DNA of 64,000 nt from Alistipes sp. (GTDB lineage Bacteria; Bacillota; Clostridia; Oscillospirales; Ruminococcaceae). The stretch lies in the NCBI GenBank assembly GCA_023667265.1, contig JAMPAJ010000001.1, positions 1,031,602-1,095,601 on the forward strand. The letters run 5' to 3'. Both the position numbers and the translations under genes were made by a program. The notes under the pieces are model-generated. The model was given only the letters and a program-made list of their open reading frames with translations. It searched no databases and had not been told where the DNA came from. This document shows positions 17,336 through 27,403 of the stretch, one piece after another (within the stretch, counting starts at the first letter, position 1; each line of letters begins with the position of its first letter).

Positions 17336-18739
17336 TTAAAGAGCGGTCTTTTCCTCCAGGAAAGCAACAAGCTCGTCAACAGGCACGCGAACCTGTTCCA
17401 TTGTGTCGCGGTCGCGGACTGTTACGCAGTTGTCCTTTTCAATTGTGTCAAAATCAACTGTTACGCAGTAAGGAGTACCGATCTCGTCCTCACGGCGGTA
17501 TCTCTTTCCGATAGTACCGGTCTCGTCGAAGTCGCACATGAACTTTTTGGAGAGCATTTCATAGATCTCCTCAGCCTTGGGAGTCAGCTTCTTCACAAGG
17601 GGCAGAACAGCGCACTTATAGGGTGCAAGAGCCGGATGGAGACGCATAACGGTACGAACGTCTCTCTTCTCGTTGCCGTTTTTATCGGTAGAGACGATCT
17701 CCTCCTCGTCGTAAGCCTCTGTAACGATGGACAGGAACAGACGCTCAACGCCCAGGGACGGCTCGATAACGTAGGGAATGTACTTCTCGTTTGTCTCCGG
17801 GTCGAAGTATTCAAGGGACTTTCCGCTGGTCTTTATGTGCTGAGTAAGGTCGTAATCCGTTCTGTCAGCGACGCCCCACAGCTCGCCCCAGCCGAAGGGG
17901 AAGAGGTACTCGAAATCTGTTGTAGCCTTTGAGTAGAAGCAAAGCTCCTCCGGGTCGTGGTCGCGAAGACGGATATTCTCCTCTCTGAGACCGAGAGTCA
18001 GCAGGAAGTTCTTGCAGAAGCTTCTCCAGTAGTTGAACCATTCCAGGTCAGTGCCGGGCTTGCAGAAAAATTCCAGCTCCATCTGCTCAAATTCGCGTAC
18101 ACGGAAGATAAAGTTTCCGGGAGTGATCTCGTTTCTGAAGGATTTACCCACCTGCGCAACGCCGAAGGGCACTTTTTTACGAGTTGTTCTCTGGATATTT
18201 GCGAAGTTTACGAAGATGCCCTGCGCCGTCTCCGGACGGAGATACAGCTCGCTCTTGCTGTCCTCGGTTACGCCCTGGAAGGTCTTGAACATCAGGTTAA
18301 ACTGGCGGATATCCGTGAAATTCTGCTTTCCGCAGTTGGGGCAGGTGATGCCCTTTTCGTTGATGTAGTCGGTCATCTGCTGATTTGTCCAGCCTGCAAC
18401 GTTAGTGCCGTCGAAATCCTCGATGAGATTATCGGCACGGTGACGCGTCTTGCACTCCTTGCAGTCCATGAGCGGATCGGAGAAGCCGCCGATATGACCG
18501 GAAGCGACCCAGGTCTGAGGATTCATGAGGATAGCGGAATCAAGACCAACGTTGTACTTGTTCTCCTGAACGAATTTTTTCAGCCAGGCGTTCTTGATAT
18601 TATTTTTCAGCAAAACGCCGAGCGGACCGTAATCCCATGTGTTTGCGAGACCGCCGTAAATTTCCGAGCCGGGGTAAACGTAGCCCTTGGATTTACAAAG
18701 GTCAACGATCTTATCCATAATTTTTTCAGTATTCTTCAT
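17336..18739 (-). CDS. glyS: Glycyl-tRNA synthetase (single-chain, dimeric type)
   Basis: Class II synthetase charging tRNA-Gly; the 467 residues match the alpha2-type GlyRS of many Firmicutes. Motif 2 and binding segments are visible: [37 protein letters not shown] and the C-terminal [13 protein letters not shown] CxxC pair (CKEC...CPNC) in the insertion may bind zinc. Its own promoter lies at 18775-18803. It has no T-box. The gene is convergent with the DUF2752 operon. Confidence 0.95.
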   Translation of the reverse strand: MKNTEKIMDKIVDLCKSKGYVYPGSEIYGGLANTWDYGPLGVLLKNNIKNAWLKKFVQENKYNVGLDSAILMNPQTWVASGHIGGFSDPLMDCKECKTRHRADNLIEDFDGTNVAGWTNQQMTDYINEKGITCPNCGKQNFTDIRQFNLMFKTFQGVTEDSKSELYLRPETAQGIFVNFANIQRTTRKKVPFGVAQVGKSFRNEITPGNFIFRVREFEQMELEFFCKPGTDLEWFNYWRSFCKNFLLTLGLREENIRLRDHDPEELCFYSKATTDFEYLFPFGWGELWGVADRTDYDLTQHIKTSGKSLEYFDPETNEKYIPYVIEPSLGVERLFLSIVTEAYDEEEIVSTDKNGNEKRDVRTVMRLHPALAPYKCAVLPLVKKLTPKAEEIYEMLSKKFMCDFDETGTIGKRYRREDEIGTPYCVTVDFDTIEKDNCVTVRDRDTMEQVRVPVDELVAFLEEKTAL

Positions 18740-18774
18740 TTTAACATACCTCTTTCAGATACTTTATCTACTAT

Positions 18775-18803
18775 ATTTTATCGCATTTTTAAAAGTTTGT
18801 CAA
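18775..18803 (-). promoter_or_regulatory. Sigma-A promoter of glyS
   Basis: On the minus strand TTGACA (18798-18803), a 17-base spacer and TAAAAT (18775-18780). The -35 box directly abuts a family 1 repeat starting at 18804. Confidence 0.8.
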
Positions 18804-18886
18804 GCGGCGAGTCGCCGCTGACGGTTCACGCAGCCGTTCGTACCTCACTAATATTTTGGGCTGACGTAAATATGCCACGAGCGAAA
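18804..18886 (+). repeat. Dispersed repeat family 1, copy B1 (partial)
   Basis: Carries CCGCTGACGGTTCACG, CCGTTCGTACCTCACTAATA and CACGAGCGAAAA, in the same order as copy A (6025-6147), but lacks the AAACATTGGG end. It lies between the glyS promoter and a second, oppositely oriented copy. Confidence 0.65.
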
Positions 18887-18930
18887 ATTATTTGATTATC
18901 AATATGTGGGGGATTTTTTAGACAGTCCCA

Positions 18931-19017
18931 CCGCTCGCGGAGAAAATTTCGTCTGATGATTTATCAGCGAGGCACTCGCGCTCACGTGAAATCGCCGGCG
19001 GGGGCTGCCCCGCTCCG
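18931..19017 (-). repeat. Dispersed repeat family 1, copy B2, running into cysS
   Basis: CGCTCGCGGAGAAAATTTCG, then CAGCGAGGCACTCGCG, TCACGTGAAATCGCCGGCGG and a GC-rich hairpin. It matches copy C (20493-20618) in order and orientation. Its right-hand part supplies the last eleven codons and the stop of cysS. Confidence 0.7.
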
Positions 19018-20421
19018 CGTAATTTCTGTGCCCTGTCTTGTTTCTTTTATCTCGTAGCCGAGTGCGGTTATCTTGTCACGGAGCTCGTCGGCGAGGGCGA
19101 AATTCTTTTCCTTTCGTGCCGCCTTGCGCTGTTCCGCAAGCTCAAGCACCTCAGCCGGAATGTCATTCTCAGCCGGAGCTTCCGCAGATTTTTTCGCATT
19201 CTCAATGAGATCGAGTCCGAGAACCTTGTCAAATTCCGCAAGAAGAGCAAGCTTTGTAGCCGCATTTGCCGTGGATTTCAGCACATCGTAAACTGCTGTT
19301 ATGCCCAGAGCCGTGTTAAGGTCGTTATCGAGAGCGTTCCTGAAGCTGTTCATGAGTCTGTCAAATTCTGCGCTGTCGATCTCTCCGGAGGCTTCGGCAG
19401 TCATAGGTGCTATCTTCGCGATCAGCTTATTATAGGTTGTCTTTGCATTTTCAAGATTCTCCCAGGTGAACACCAGCGATTTTCTGTAATGCGACTGGAG
19501 GCAGAAGAAGCGGTACACGACCGGAAGAAAGCCCTTTTCCTCCAGAAGCGAAACCGTCAGAAACTCGCCCTTGGACTTGCTCATTTTGCCGCTGTTTGTG
19601 TTAAGGTGGAGCACATGGAACCAGTAATTGCACCACTCGTGACCCAGGTACGCTTCACTCTGCGCAATTTCATTTGTGTGATGCGGAAATGCGTTGTCGA
19701 TGCCGCCGCAGTGGATGTCCAGGTATTCGCCCAGGTTTTTCATGCTGATGCAGGAGCACTCGATGTGCCAGCCGGGATAGCCCACGCCCCAGGGCGAATC
19801 CCACTTCAGCTCCTGGTCGTCGAACTTGGATTTGGTGAACCAGAGCACGAAATCAGCCTTATTACGCTTGTTTTCGTCCTCTTCAACGCCCTCACGGACG
19901 CCTACAGCCAGATCCTCCTCCCTGAAATCGTTGAAAACATAGTATTTGTCAAGCTTTCCTGTGTCGAAGTAAATATTTCCTCCTGCTTCATAGGCATAGC
20001 CCTTTTCGATAAGGGCGGAGATAACGCGGATAAACTCGTCGATATACGTTGTGGCAGGAACGACCACGTCGGGAGTCTTGATATTCAGCTTGCCGCAGTC
20101 GGAGAAGAAAGCGTCGGTGTAGAACTTTGCTATCTCCATGACTGTTTTATGCTCACGCTTTGCGCCCTTGAGCATCTTGTCATCTCCGGTATCGCCGTCG
20201 CTTGTGAGATGTCCTACGTCAGTGATATTCATGACACGCTTGACGTCCAGTCCGGTAAAACGCAGGTATTTTTCCAGGACATCCTCCATAATATAGCTTC
20301 TCAGGTTGCCGATATGGGCAAAGTGGTAGACTGTCGGGCCGCAGGTGTACATACTTACCTTTCCCGGCTCTCTTGGAACAAATTCCTCTTTTTTTCTTGT
20401 CAGTGAGTTATATAACTGCAT
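18982..20421 (-). CDS. cysS: Cysteinyl-tRNA synthetase
   Basis: Class I synthetase charging tRNA-Cys. The product is 479 residues. Motifs are [19 protein letters not shown] (HIGH-like), the zinc-site region GWHIECS with [14 protein letters not shown], and KMSKSKG. The start is the ATG at 20421, giving [14 protein letters not shown], because AGAAAGGA lies just upstream; a longer frame from 20451 is less likely. The C-terminal end ([11 protein letters not shown]) is encoded by a family 1 repeat and is not family sequence. It follows cysE in the same direction after another repeat copy. Confidence 0.95.
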   Translation of the reverse strand: MQLYNSLTRKKEEFVPREPGKVSMYTCGPTVYHFAHIGNLRSYIMEDVLEKYLRFTGLDVKRVMNITDVGHLTSDGDTGDDKMLKGAKREHKTVMEIAKFYTDAFFSDCGKLNIKTPDVVVPATTYIDEFIRVISALIEKGYAYEAGGNIYFDTGKLDKYYVFNDFREEDLAVGVREGVEEDENKRNKADFVLWFTKSKFDDQELKWDSPWGVGYPGWHIECSCISMKNLGEYLDIHCGGIDNAFPHHTNEIAQSEAYLGHEWCNYWFHVLHLNTNSGKMSKSKGEFLTVSLLEEKGFLPVVYRFFCLQSHYRKSLVFTWENLENAKTTYNKLIAKIAPMTAEASGEIDSAEFDRLMNSFRNALDNDLNTALGITAVYDVLKSTANAATKLALLAEFDKVLGLDLIENAKKSAEAPAENDIPAEVLELAEQRKAARKEKNFALADELRDKITALGYEIKETRQGTEITRSGAAPAGDFT

Positions 20422-20492
20422 AGGTATATCCTTTCTGATGATTTTTGACATGATTCTGCTTGAGAATTTATATTTTGTGCAGACATAGATAT

Positions 20493-20618
20493 GCTGCTCG
20501 CGGAGAAAATTTCGTCTTACAGATTATTAGCGACCGCAGGGCGCGGTCACGTGAATCGCCAGCGGGTGCTACCCGCAAGGGACAACCGTCCCTTTGGAAA
20601 CCCAATGTTTGTTTGCTG
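20493..20618 (-). repeat. Dispersed repeat family 1, copy C
   Basis: Near-complete copy: TGCTGCTCGCGGAGAAAATT, a small GCGACCGC..GCGGTC palindrome, CACGTGAATCGCCAGCGGG, the hairpin GCGGGTGCTACCCGC, then GTCCCTTTGGAAACCCAATG. It fills the gap between the cysE stop and the start region of cysS. Confidence 0.75.
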
Positions 20619-20620
20619 GT

Positions 20621-21274
20621 TTATTTTTTCAACTCCGCAAGCTCTTTTTTCAGCACGTCGATCTCCGAGTGCAAGCGGCATATCTCCTGTGAAACAGGGT
20701 CGGGAATGTGGACCTGGTCTATATCCGCAGTGACCTTGTGTACCTTTTTTCCGTTCATTTTAACGATGTGCGCCGGAACTCCCACAGCGGTGCAGTTGTC
20801 GGGAATAGCATTGAGAACTACGGCGTTTGCGGCAATTTTAACATTGCTGCCGACAGTGAATGGACCGAGTACCTTAGCTCCTGCGCCTACAAGCACGTTG
20901 TCCCCGAGAGTAGGGTGACGCTTGCCCTTATCCTTTCCCGTTCCGCCAAGGGTAACACCCTGGTAGAGCAGACAGTTGTCGCCGATAACGGCTGTTTCGC
21001 CGATCACAACGCCCATGCCGTGGTCAATGAAAAGTCCCTTTCCTATAGTTGCACCGGGGTGAATTTCAATTCCGGTTTTTCTTCGTGCCCACTGGGAAAT
21101 TATCCTCGCCGCCGTGTAGTGCTTATGCACATAAAAGCTGTGCGCTATCCGGTAGCAGCGGATCGCCCGGAGAGTGGGGTAGGTCAGCAGGATCTCCAGA
21201 GCATTTCTCGCGGCAGGGTCTTTTTCACGTATCAGCCGGATATCTCGTCTGATAGTTCTGATAAAATCAATCAC
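20621..21274 (-). CDS. cysE: Serine O-acetyltransferase
   Basis: Acetylates serine with acetyl-CoA, the first step of cysteine synthesis. The 217 residues include the left-handed beta-helix hexapeptide region ([61 protein letters not shown]) and the catalytic His in DHGMGV. The N-terminal helical region is short. Its start lies eight bases inside the end of the acetylesterase gene. With cysS downstream, the pair joins cysteine synthesis to its charging. Confidence 0.92.
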   Translation of the reverse strand: MIDFIRTIRRDIRLIREKDPAARNALEILLTYPTLRAIRCYRIAHSFYVHKHYTAARIISQWARRKTGIEIHPGATIGKGLFIDHGMGVVIGETAVIGDNCLLYQGVTLGGTGKDKGKRHPTLGDNVLVGAGAKVLGPFTVGSNVKIAANAVVLNAIPDNCTAVGVPAHIVKMNGKKVHKVTADIDQVHIPDPVSQEICRLHSEIDVLKKELAELKK

Positions 21275-22763
21275 CCAAAAGCCTCCTTACAGGCGGTACA
21301 GGCAGTCCGTTTTCGCCGAACAGATCTACACGGCAGTAATTCGTCCACAGATAGCTTACCTCGGAAACAGAGTCCGGATCAACGTCGAAAACGGCGGTGC
21401 TTCCGGAAATTTCCGGATATGCCGGAACGTTTTCTTCGCCAATGCGGAGCATGAAGCCCTCCGGCCTTTCCGCAGGAATGAGATTGCGGCTGAATTTCAG
21501 GACTAATTTCCTGTCAGCCTTATCGCAGCCTGTAAGCTCCGGATAATGCTCGCCGGGACAGTCGATGCCGTATGTCTTTTCAAGCGCGGCGATATACAGC
21601 CTGTGCGCCACTCTTCTTTTTTCTATCGGATGGATATTGTTGAACTCTCCGCAGTCTATCGCCACGGCAAGCCCTACATTTTTCAACTGCTCCGACACCT
21701 CTCGCTGTGCCTGGCGTATTTTTGCCCAACTGCCGTTGTCCGCGTCGTTTTTATAGCGGTGCATGGGAAGCTGGACTACCATGAACGGCATAGAGCTGTC
21801 ATGCCATTTTTCCCTCCAACAGCCGATAAGCGCCGTAAGCAGGTCGCCGTAGGTGTCCGGACGGTGGTCGTCGGATTCGCCCTGATACCAGAGCACGCCT
21901 TTCAGCGTATACGGGCACACACGGCTTACCATTGTGTCGTAAAGTCCGCAGGGACGCATGGGATTGGCGATATTTATAGGACCGGGATAGCGGTTTTCGC
22001 CGCATATCGCGCAGACCTCCTCCCACTCGGCATCGGGCTTTTCGGCATATACTTCCTGAGAGCGGATAAACCACTGGCGGTCATACTCCTGATACTCTCT
22101 GTATTCGCGTATCATTTCCTCGTCAGTTTTTCCGGCAGTCGCTTTATCGTAAGCCTCCAGATAGGGAAGCAGACTTTCTTTAGCCTCAATAGCCTCTCTG
22201 GGTATCCAGGCAGATGCGGAGGTTCCGCCCCAGTTGCAGCCAATCACTCCGACGGTGCAGCCAAGCTTCCGGCTGAGCTCCTTGGCAAAATAGTAGCCGA
22301 CAGCCGACCAGTTTCCGGAATTTTTCGCCGAAGCAGTCTGCCAGGACGCTCTTTCCTCGGCTCTGAAAAGCTCGTCGCCGACCATAGCGACCTTTGGCGT
22401 GTAATAGAAGCGGACGTTTTCCTTTTCGCAGACCTCAAGCTCTTCTCTGCCGTTTTTTTCGTTTTGAAGCTCATATTCCATGTTGGACTGGCCTCCGGCA
22501 AGCCATACCTCGCCGATAGCCACGTTGTTGAAGAAATGACATCTGTTGCCGGACATGACCTGCACCAGACAGCAGTCGCAGGCAGGCATAGGCGGGAGAA
22601 CGGCTTCCCATTTTCCGTCCTTGATGACAGCCTCCGCCGAGACTGACAGAGGTGAAACGGAGACCTTCACAAACTTGCAGTCCTCCGGGCACGTGCCGAA
22701 AAAGCGTATCGGTTTATTCCGCTGCAATACCATATTATCGGAAAAAATATTTGCACATTTCAT
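21267..22763 (-). CDS. Sialate O-acetylesterase-like SGNH hydrolase
   Basis: A 498-residue protein resembling the sialate O-acetylesterase family, which removes acetyl groups from sialic acids. The N-terminus is family-typical ([18 protein letters not shown]). The catalytic serine block is [16 protein letters not shown], with Asn/Gly oxyanion segment [17 protein letters not shown] and a C-terminal [18 protein letters not shown] supplying the Asp/His region. There is no signal peptide, so it probably acts inside the cell on imported sugars or on another acetyl ester. AAGGAG precedes the ATG. No sialic acid genes are nearby. Confidence 0.8.
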   Translation of the reverse strand: MKCANIFSDNMVLQRNKPIRFFGTCPEDCKFVKVSVSPLSVSAEAVIKDGKWEAVLPPMPACDCCLVQVMSGNRCHFFNNVAIGEVWLAGGQSNMEYELQNEKNGREELEVCEKENVRFYYTPKVAMVGDELFRAEERASWQTASAKNSGNWSAVGYYFAKELSRKLGCTVGVIGCNWGGTSASAWIPREAIEAKESLLPYLEAYDKATAGKTDEEMIREYREYQEYDRQWFIRSQEVYAEKPDAEWEEVCAICGENRYPGPINIANPMRPCGLYDTMVSRVCPYTLKGVLWYQGESDDHRPDTYGDLLTALIGCWREKWHDSSMPFMVVQLPMHRYKNDADNGSWAKIRQAQREVSEQLKNVGLAVAIDCGEFNNIHPIEKRRVAHRLYIAALEKTYGIDCPGEHYPELTGCDKADRKLVLKFSRNLIPAERPEGFMLRIGEENVPAYPEISGSTAVFDVDPDSVSEVSYLWTNYCRVDLFGENGLPVPPVRRLLGD

Positions 22764-22774
22764 GGCCGGACTCC

Positions 22775-23713
22775 TTAGCTGTATTTCAGCGCGCCGCTGT
22801 TTTCCATGCCCTTGAGCAGGGTAAAGCGTGCCTCGTCACGGTATTCCGGCTTTGCCATATAATACATATATGTTTCCAGTATATTCAGGGCGCTTGCAGT
22901 CCGTCCCTCTATTTTGAACTGCTCAAATCCCATAGGCACATATTTTTCCCAGATGTCGTCGGGAGAAATGTGTGTGCTGAGGTTGCGTATCTCAAAAATT
23001 CCGCGCTGTCTGTAGGGGCAGTTCTCGAAGTTGTGCGGGTCGATCTTATCCGCATTGAACGGAAGGTTCGGGTACTTTTTCAGATGCTCGTTATAGGCGA
23101 TCTGCTGTAAACCGATGGTGTGATAGTGCTCCGAACGGAGAGCGCAGTTCGGCTCGCAGCAGGCGTTGACGAGCAGCTCGCAGTCCTGCTTTCTCGGCAG
23201 CTTTTCAAGGATATCGAATTTGTTGTTCAGGTCATAGTCCACAACGACGATGCTGTAGTCGCGCTCAAGCTCCTCTTTCAGCTTTTCCGGATCGGTTATC
23301 CGCTTGCAGGTCGAGCTTGTAAGCTTATATTTCGGGAAATTCCTGCGTATGTAATCCTCCAGCAGCGGCGAGAACACGATAGCCTCGTTGAGACCGTTGT
23401 TCGCAAGGGTAAGCACCATATTGCAGAAAGGATCGCTGAGGTGCTTCTTTTCAAGGGCAGGATTTGTAAAGGTGAAGCGCAGCGGAATACCCCGGTCGTT
23501 GAACGCCTTGATGACCTGTTTTACAAAGGAGCGGTCGCAGGTGCCCGGCTGGGGTCTGCCGCCGTTCCATATCGAAGGAGGGAAAACGCCGTAAAAAGAG
23601 GCTATTTCCACGCCCTCACGGAAAAAATGTGGATATTTTTTCAGCATATCCGCAAAGAGCAGATTAAGCTTGAAACGCCCTGCAAAATCGGGCAGATGAA
23701 AACGTACTCGCAT
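22775..23713 (-). CDS. Peptidase U32-like protein (UbiU/PrtC-like)
   Basis: A 312-residue protein that looks like a divergent member of the U32 family. The C-terminal segment FKIEGRTASALNILETYMYY carries the family FKIEGR motif. CELLVNACCEPNCALRSEHYH and FENCPYRQRG provide Cys residues placed like the Fe-S ligands of UbiU-type proteins. The N-terminus (VRFHLPDFAGRF) is not classical for U32. Members include collagenase-like proteases and oxygen-independent hydroxylase subunits; the role here is unknown. The start is ATG 23713 with GGAGG five bases upstream. It lies between hydE and the acetylesterase. Confidence 0.6.
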   Translation of the reverse strand: MRVRFHLPDFAGRFKLNLLFADMLKKYPHFFREGVEIASFYGVFPPSIWNGGRPQPGTCDRSFVKQVIKAFNDRGIPLRFTFTNPALEKKHLSDPFCNMVLTLANNGLNEAIVFSPLLEDYIRRNFPKYKLTSSTCKRITDPEKLKEELERDYSIVVVDYDLNNKFDILEKLPRKQDCELLVNACCEPNCALRSEHYHTIGLQQIAYNEHLKKYPNLPFNADKIDPHNFENCPYRQRGIFEIRNLSTHISPDDIWEKYVPMGFEQFKIEGRTASALNILETYMYYMAKPEYRDEARFTLLKGMENSGALKYS

Positions 23714-23751
23714 AAAAACCTCCAATAATTTTTGCGGCGTTTATTTATTAT

Positions 23752-24789
23752 TTATAAAACGCAGTCGCCTCTTTCGTCCACGGCCGTATATCCGGCTTCG
23801 GAAATTTCCTTTTTCAGCAAAGCCAGACCCTCCGCCGCTTCTCCTCCGGTGACGAGCTTGTTGTCATAGAGTGAATATTTTTCCCGGACGTCGGCAGGGG
23901 AAAGGTTGGGCATAATTACGTTGCAGCCCGTTTTCAGCCCCAGCGTTCTGCCGCCCGGCGAAATAGTTCCGAGAGCCGTTGTGGCAGGAAGAAGGACTTT
24001 CGGGAACATGAGCCGGAGTATACCCAACAGCCGCAGGGTAAGCTCCAGAGTTCCGCCCTTTTTGCTGCCGAAGGGCGTATCGTGCTGCGGAATGAACGGT
24101 CCTATGCCTATCATATGCGGCTGGAGCTGCTCCATAAATCGTATGTCGGCAACAATGTCCTCCACAGTCTGGAACGGTGCGCCGACCATGAAGCCTGCGC
24201 CTGTCTGATAGCCCAGCTCACGGAGATCATAGAGGCATCTTTTTCTGTTGTCAAGACTCATTTCCGCCGGGTGGAGCCGTCTGTAAAGCTCCTCCGATGC
24301 AGCCTCGTGGCGGAGCAGATAGCGGTCAGCTCCGGCTTCCTTCATGCGCCGATAGCTTTCCCGGGAGCGTTCCCCAAGGGAAAGGGTTATGGCGCAGTCC
24401 GGGAATCTGTTCCGCAGCCTTGATATTATGCCGCACATAACGTCGTCGGTGAAGTAAGCGTCCTCTCCGCCCTGCATCACAAATGTTCTGAATCCCAGTG
24501 CATAGCCGTTTTCGGCACAGCTCATGATCTCGTCAGGACTGAGCCGGTATCTCTGGGCAGCCTTGTTTCCGCGCCGTATGCCGCAGTAGAGACAGTCGTT
24601 CCGGCAGTATGAGGAAATTTCGATAAGTCCCCGGAGAAAGACCTTGTCGCCATAGTATTTCCGGCGGACTTTGTCCGCAAGATCCGCCAGCTTCGCCACG
24701 GCTTCCTCGTCCTCGGCGACTATAAGAGCCGCCAGCTCGGTATCGGACAGCCCACCGCCGCTGTACAGCTTTTCAACAAGCCTTATCAT
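23752..24789 (-). CDS. hydE: [FeFe]-hydrogenase maturation radical SAM enzyme HydE
   Basis: Radical SAM enzyme that helps build the 2Fe subcluster of [FeFe] hydrogenase with HydF and HydG. The 345 residues carry the CxxxCxxC cluster motif CRNDCLYC (Cys61, 65, 68), MQGGED, and HydE-typical ADRYLLRHEAASEELYRRLHP and GPFIPQHDTPF. PylB is a related family, but the length and the HDTPF motif fit HydE. hydF, hydG and the hydrogenase are not in the window. It starts four bases after nadA, so co-transcription with the NAD and cysteine genes is likely. Confidence 0.88.
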   Translation of the reverse strand: MIRLVEKLYSGGGLSDTELAALIVAEDEEAVAKLADLADKVRRKYYGDKVFLRGLIEISSYCRNDCLYCGIRRGNKAAQRYRLSPDEIMSCAENGYALGFRTFVMQGGEDAYFTDDVMCGIISRLRNRFPDCAITLSLGERSRESYRRMKEAGADRYLLRHEAASEELYRRLHPAEMSLDNRKRCLYDLRELGYQTGAGFMVGAPFQTVEDIVADIRFMEQLQPHMIGIGPFIPQHDTPFGSKKGGTLELTLRLLGILRLMFPKVLLPATTALGTISPGGRTLGLKTGCNVIMPNLSPADVREKYSLYDNKLVTGGEAAEGLALLKKEISEAGYTAVDERGDCVL

Positions 24790-24793
24790 GGCA

Positions 24794-25720
24794 TCAGCCG
24801 CCGAGACGAATCATCTCGTCTATACATTTTCTTGCGGAGGAGATAAGCTCCTCCTCCATAAGGATCTCGAAAGCCTCGCCGTTGTTCATGCCGTTAAGCG
24901 TCGCAAGCACGTCGGGAAGCGTGGTAAGCTTCATATTGCGGCAGACGATATTTTTAGTAACAGGGTAGAATTTCTTATCCGGGCAGTCGTACTGGAGATG
25001 CTCGGAAATTGACGTCTCCGTGCCGATTATAAATTCCTTTGCATCGGACTTTTTCGCAAAATCCATGATGCCGCTTGTTGAACCCACATAGTCGGCAAGC
25101 TCGGTGACTGCCGGAACGCACTCCGGATGTACCAGAAACAGGGCGTTGGGGTGCTCTGCCTTAGCCCTTTTCACCTCGCCGACAGTAACGGCAGCGTGGG
25201 TGGGACAGCCGCCCTGGAGCAGCTTTATATCCTTTTCCGGGACCTGCTTTTTCACCCAGCCGCCGAGATTGCAGTCAGGGATAAAAAGAATTTTGTCCGT
25301 ATCAAGGGCTTTCACGATCTTCAGTGCGCTTGACGACGTAACGCATACGTCGCATACGGTTTTCAATGAAGCTGTTGTATTGATATATGCGACAACAGTC
25401 CTGTCCGGCTCGGCAGCTTTTAGCTGTGCGATCATATCCCTGTCCATCTGCTCTGCCATAGGGCATCCGGCATCTTTGTTGGCAAGAAAAACACGCTTCT
25501 GCGGAGAAAGCATTTTTGCAGTCTCCGCCATAAAATGAACGCCGCAGAATACGATATTGTCAGCGTCGGTCTTTTTAGCGTCAACGCTGAGCTTGTAGCT
25601 GTCTCCGGTAAAGTCGGCGATCTCCACGATCTCCCGTGCCTGATAGCTGTGGGCGAGGATAGCCGTGTTTGTTTCTTTTTTTAGCTTCAGGATAATATCC
25701 TGCATTTCCCTGACTGTCAT
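24794..25720 (-). CDS. nadA: Quinolinate synthase NadA
   Basis: 4Fe-4S enzyme that condenses iminoaspartate with dihydroxyacetone phosphate to make quinolinate for NAD. The 308 residues have ILAHSYQAREIVEIADFTGDS, FCGVHFMAETAKML, PDCNLGGWV and VHPECVPAVTELADYVGSTSGI; conserved cysteines lie in CGVHF, PEC and YDCPDKKF. nadB and nadC are not adjacent. The start is supported by AAAGGAG upstream. Confidence 0.95.
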   Translation of the reverse strand: MTVREMQDIILKLKKETNTAILAHSYQAREIVEIADFTGDSYKLSVDAKKTDADNIVFCGVHFMAETAKMLSPQKRVFLANKDAGCPMAEQMDRDMIAQLKAAEPDRTVVAYINTTASLKTVCDVCVTSSSALKIVKALDTDKILFIPDCNLGGWVKKQVPEKDIKLLQGGCPTHAAVTVGEVKRAKAEHPNALFLVHPECVPAVTELADYVGSTSGIMDFAKKSDAKEFIIGTETSISEHLQYDCPDKKFYPVTKNIVCRNMKLTTLPDVLATLNGMNNGEAFEILMEEELISSARKCIDEMIRLGG

Positions 25721-25737
25721 AAGAAATATCTCCTTTT

Positions 25738-26118
25738 TTAGCTCAGTGTGCTTTCCGCAATTACCTCGACCTCAACGAGAACGTTTTTCGGAAGAGTTTT
25801 TACTGCAACGCAGCTTCTTGCCGGCAGACCTGTGAAATACTTGCCGTAGATCTCGTTGAACGCTGCAAAATCATTCATATCCGCAAGGAAGCAGGTGGTC
25901 TTTACAGCCATGTCAAAGGAAGAACCGGCTGTCTCCAGAACAGCTCCGAGATTGCGCATTACCTGCTCTGTCTGCTCCTCGATAGTCTGAGCCTTTATGG
26001 TATTTGTCGCAGGGTCGATGGCGATCTGTCCGCTTGTGTAGACCATGCCCTTTGAAATGATAGCCTGTGAATAAGGTCCTACAGCAGCAGGAGCCTTTCC
26101 TGTATGAATCTTTATCAT
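25738..26118 (-). CDS. ridA: RidA family reactive enamine/imine deaminase
   Basis: RidA hydrolyses reactive enamine and imine intermediates released by PLP enzymes such as threonine dehydratase. The 126 residues have KAPAAVGPYSQAI, VYTSGQIAIDP, CFLADMNDFAAFNEIYGKYF and the catalytic region PARSCVAVKTLPKNVLVEVE. It lies directly downstream of ilvA, which makes the compound it clears, so context and function agree well. Confidence 0.95.
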   Translation of the reverse strand: MIKIHTGKAPAAVGPYSQAIISKGMVYTSGQIAIDPATNTIKAQTIEEQTEQVMRNLGAVLETAGSSFDMAVKTTCFLADMNDFAAFNEIYGKYFTGLPARSCVAVKTLPKNVLVEVEVIAESTLS

Positions 26119-26133
26119 GATAATTACCTCGCT

Positions 26134-27333
26134 TTAATCGTTAGTAAGTCTGAAGCCGTTGTCTCTGAGAGCCTTTTTGATCTCCTGAATGTGCTCGTAG
26201 TTGCGTGTTTCCAGCACTATACGCAGATAGCAGCCGTTAACAGCCGAGCCCTCGTTTGCACGCTCGTGGTGAATTGAAATAACGTTGCCTCCAAGCTCCG
26301 CAATGATACGGGAAACGTCCATAAGCTGACCGGGCTTGTCGATAAGCTCGATATTAAGCGTGCTGTTCCGTCCCGTCATAAGCAGACCGCGCTTGATAAC
26401 GCGTGAGAGGATAGTCACGTCGATGTTTCCTCCGGAGAGCAGACATACCGTCTTTTTGCCCTTGACAGGCACTTTATTGAACATTGCCGCCGCAACGGAA
26501 ACTGCGCCTGCGCCCTCGGTAACAAGCTTCTGCTGTTCCATAAGAGCGAGTATTGCCGCAGAGATCTCGTCGTCGGTAACGGTCACTATTTCGTCAACAT
26601 ATTCTGAAACAAGCTCAAAGGTGTTTTCGCCCGGCTCTTTTACCGCGATGCCGTCGGCGATAGTGGAAACGCTGTCCAGACATTCGATCTTTCCGTCGCG
26701 GACTGCGTTGTACATACTCGGAGCTCCAGCCGCCTGAACGCCGTAAACCTTGATATTGGGATTAAGGCTCTTTACTGCGAAGGCAACGCCGGAGATAAGT
26801 CCGCCGCCGCCGACAGGCACGATAACAGCGTCCATATCCGGTATCTGCTCAATAAGCTCAAGACCGATAGTACCCTGACCTGCAATGACGTTTTCGTCGT
26901 CAAAGGGATGAACGAAGGTATAGCCGTACTCGTCGCGCTGACGAAGAGCCTCGGCATAAGCGTCGTCGTATACGCCCTTTACAAGGCAGACCTCCGCGCC
27001 GTAGCTTTTTGTAGCCTCGACCTTGGAAATAGGCGCGCCGTCGGGGAGACATATAACTGATTTTATGCCGTTTCTTGCCGCAGCAAGCGCCACGCCCTGA
27101 GCATGGTTTCCTGCGGAGCAGGCGATAACGCCCTTTGCCTTTTCCTCGTCGGAAAGGCAGGACATCTTGTAATACGCGCCGCGGACCTTGAACGAGCCTG
27201 TGATCTGCAGATTCTCGGTCTTGAGCCAGATCTCCGACTCCGGATTGATCTTTGGAGCATGGATGACGTCCGTTTCACGGATCACCTGTTTGAGAATATA
27301 TTTTGCATGATAGATTTTATCAAGTGTAAGCAT
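26134..27333 (-). CDS. ilvA: Threonine ammonia-lyase (biosynthetic-type, one ACT domain)
   Basis: PLP enzyme converting threonine to 2-oxobutanoate and ammonia, feeding isoleucine synthesis. The 399 residues have the PLP lysine in GSFKVRGAYYKM, SAGNHAQGVALAA, and the glycine-rich phosphate loop VPVGGGGLISG. A single C-terminal ACT-like domain (about 325-399, LNIELIDKPGQLMDVSRIIAELGG) suggests allosteric control. It sits downstream of the leu/ilv cluster on the same strand and upstream of ridA. Confidence 0.93.
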   Translation of the reverse strand: MLTLDKIYHAKYILKQVIRETDVIHAPKINPESEIWLKTENLQITGSFKVRGAYYKMSCLSDEEKAKGVIACSAGNHAQGVALAAARNGIKSVICLPDGAPISKVEATKSYGAEVCLVKGVYDDAYAEALRQRDEYGYTFVHPFDDENVIAGQGTIGLELIEQIPDMDAVIVPVGGGGLISGVAFAVKSLNPNIKVYGVQAAGAPSMYNAVRDGKIECLDSVSTIADGIAVKEPGENTFELVSEYVDEIVTVTDDEISAAILALMEQQKLVTEGAGAVSVAAAMFNKVPVKGKKTVCLLSGGNIDVTILSRVIKRGLLMTGRNSTLNIELIDKPGQLMDVSRIIAELGGNVISIHHERANEGSAVNGCYLRIVLETRNYEHIQEIKKALRDNGFRLTND

Positions 27334-27358
27334 TAAAATAACCTCTTTTGATTTTTAG

Positions 27359-27402
27359 GCAGCATTGTACAAAGTCGTCAGACGTGCTTTGTGCGGGTTG
27401 CC
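27359..27402. repeat. Short internally deleted copy of palindromic repeat family 2
   Basis: Bases 27368-27402 match the inverted left end of the element at 4082-4254 (GTACAAAGTCGTCAGACGTG, then GTGCGG and GTTGCC), and GGCAGC at 27359 can pair with GGTTGCC at the other end. It is squeezed between the DUF815 stop and the ilvA start. Confidence 0.7.
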
Positions 27403-27403
27403 T

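Noticed and set aside
17168..18895. Plus-strand open frames opposite glyS
   Set aside because: They are antisense to a full-length glycyl-tRNA synthetase, and no ribosome site or domain is evident.
23752..24789. PylB (pyrrolysine synthesis) instead of HydE
   Set aside because: The GPFIPQHDTPF motif fits HydE, and no pyl genes are nearby.
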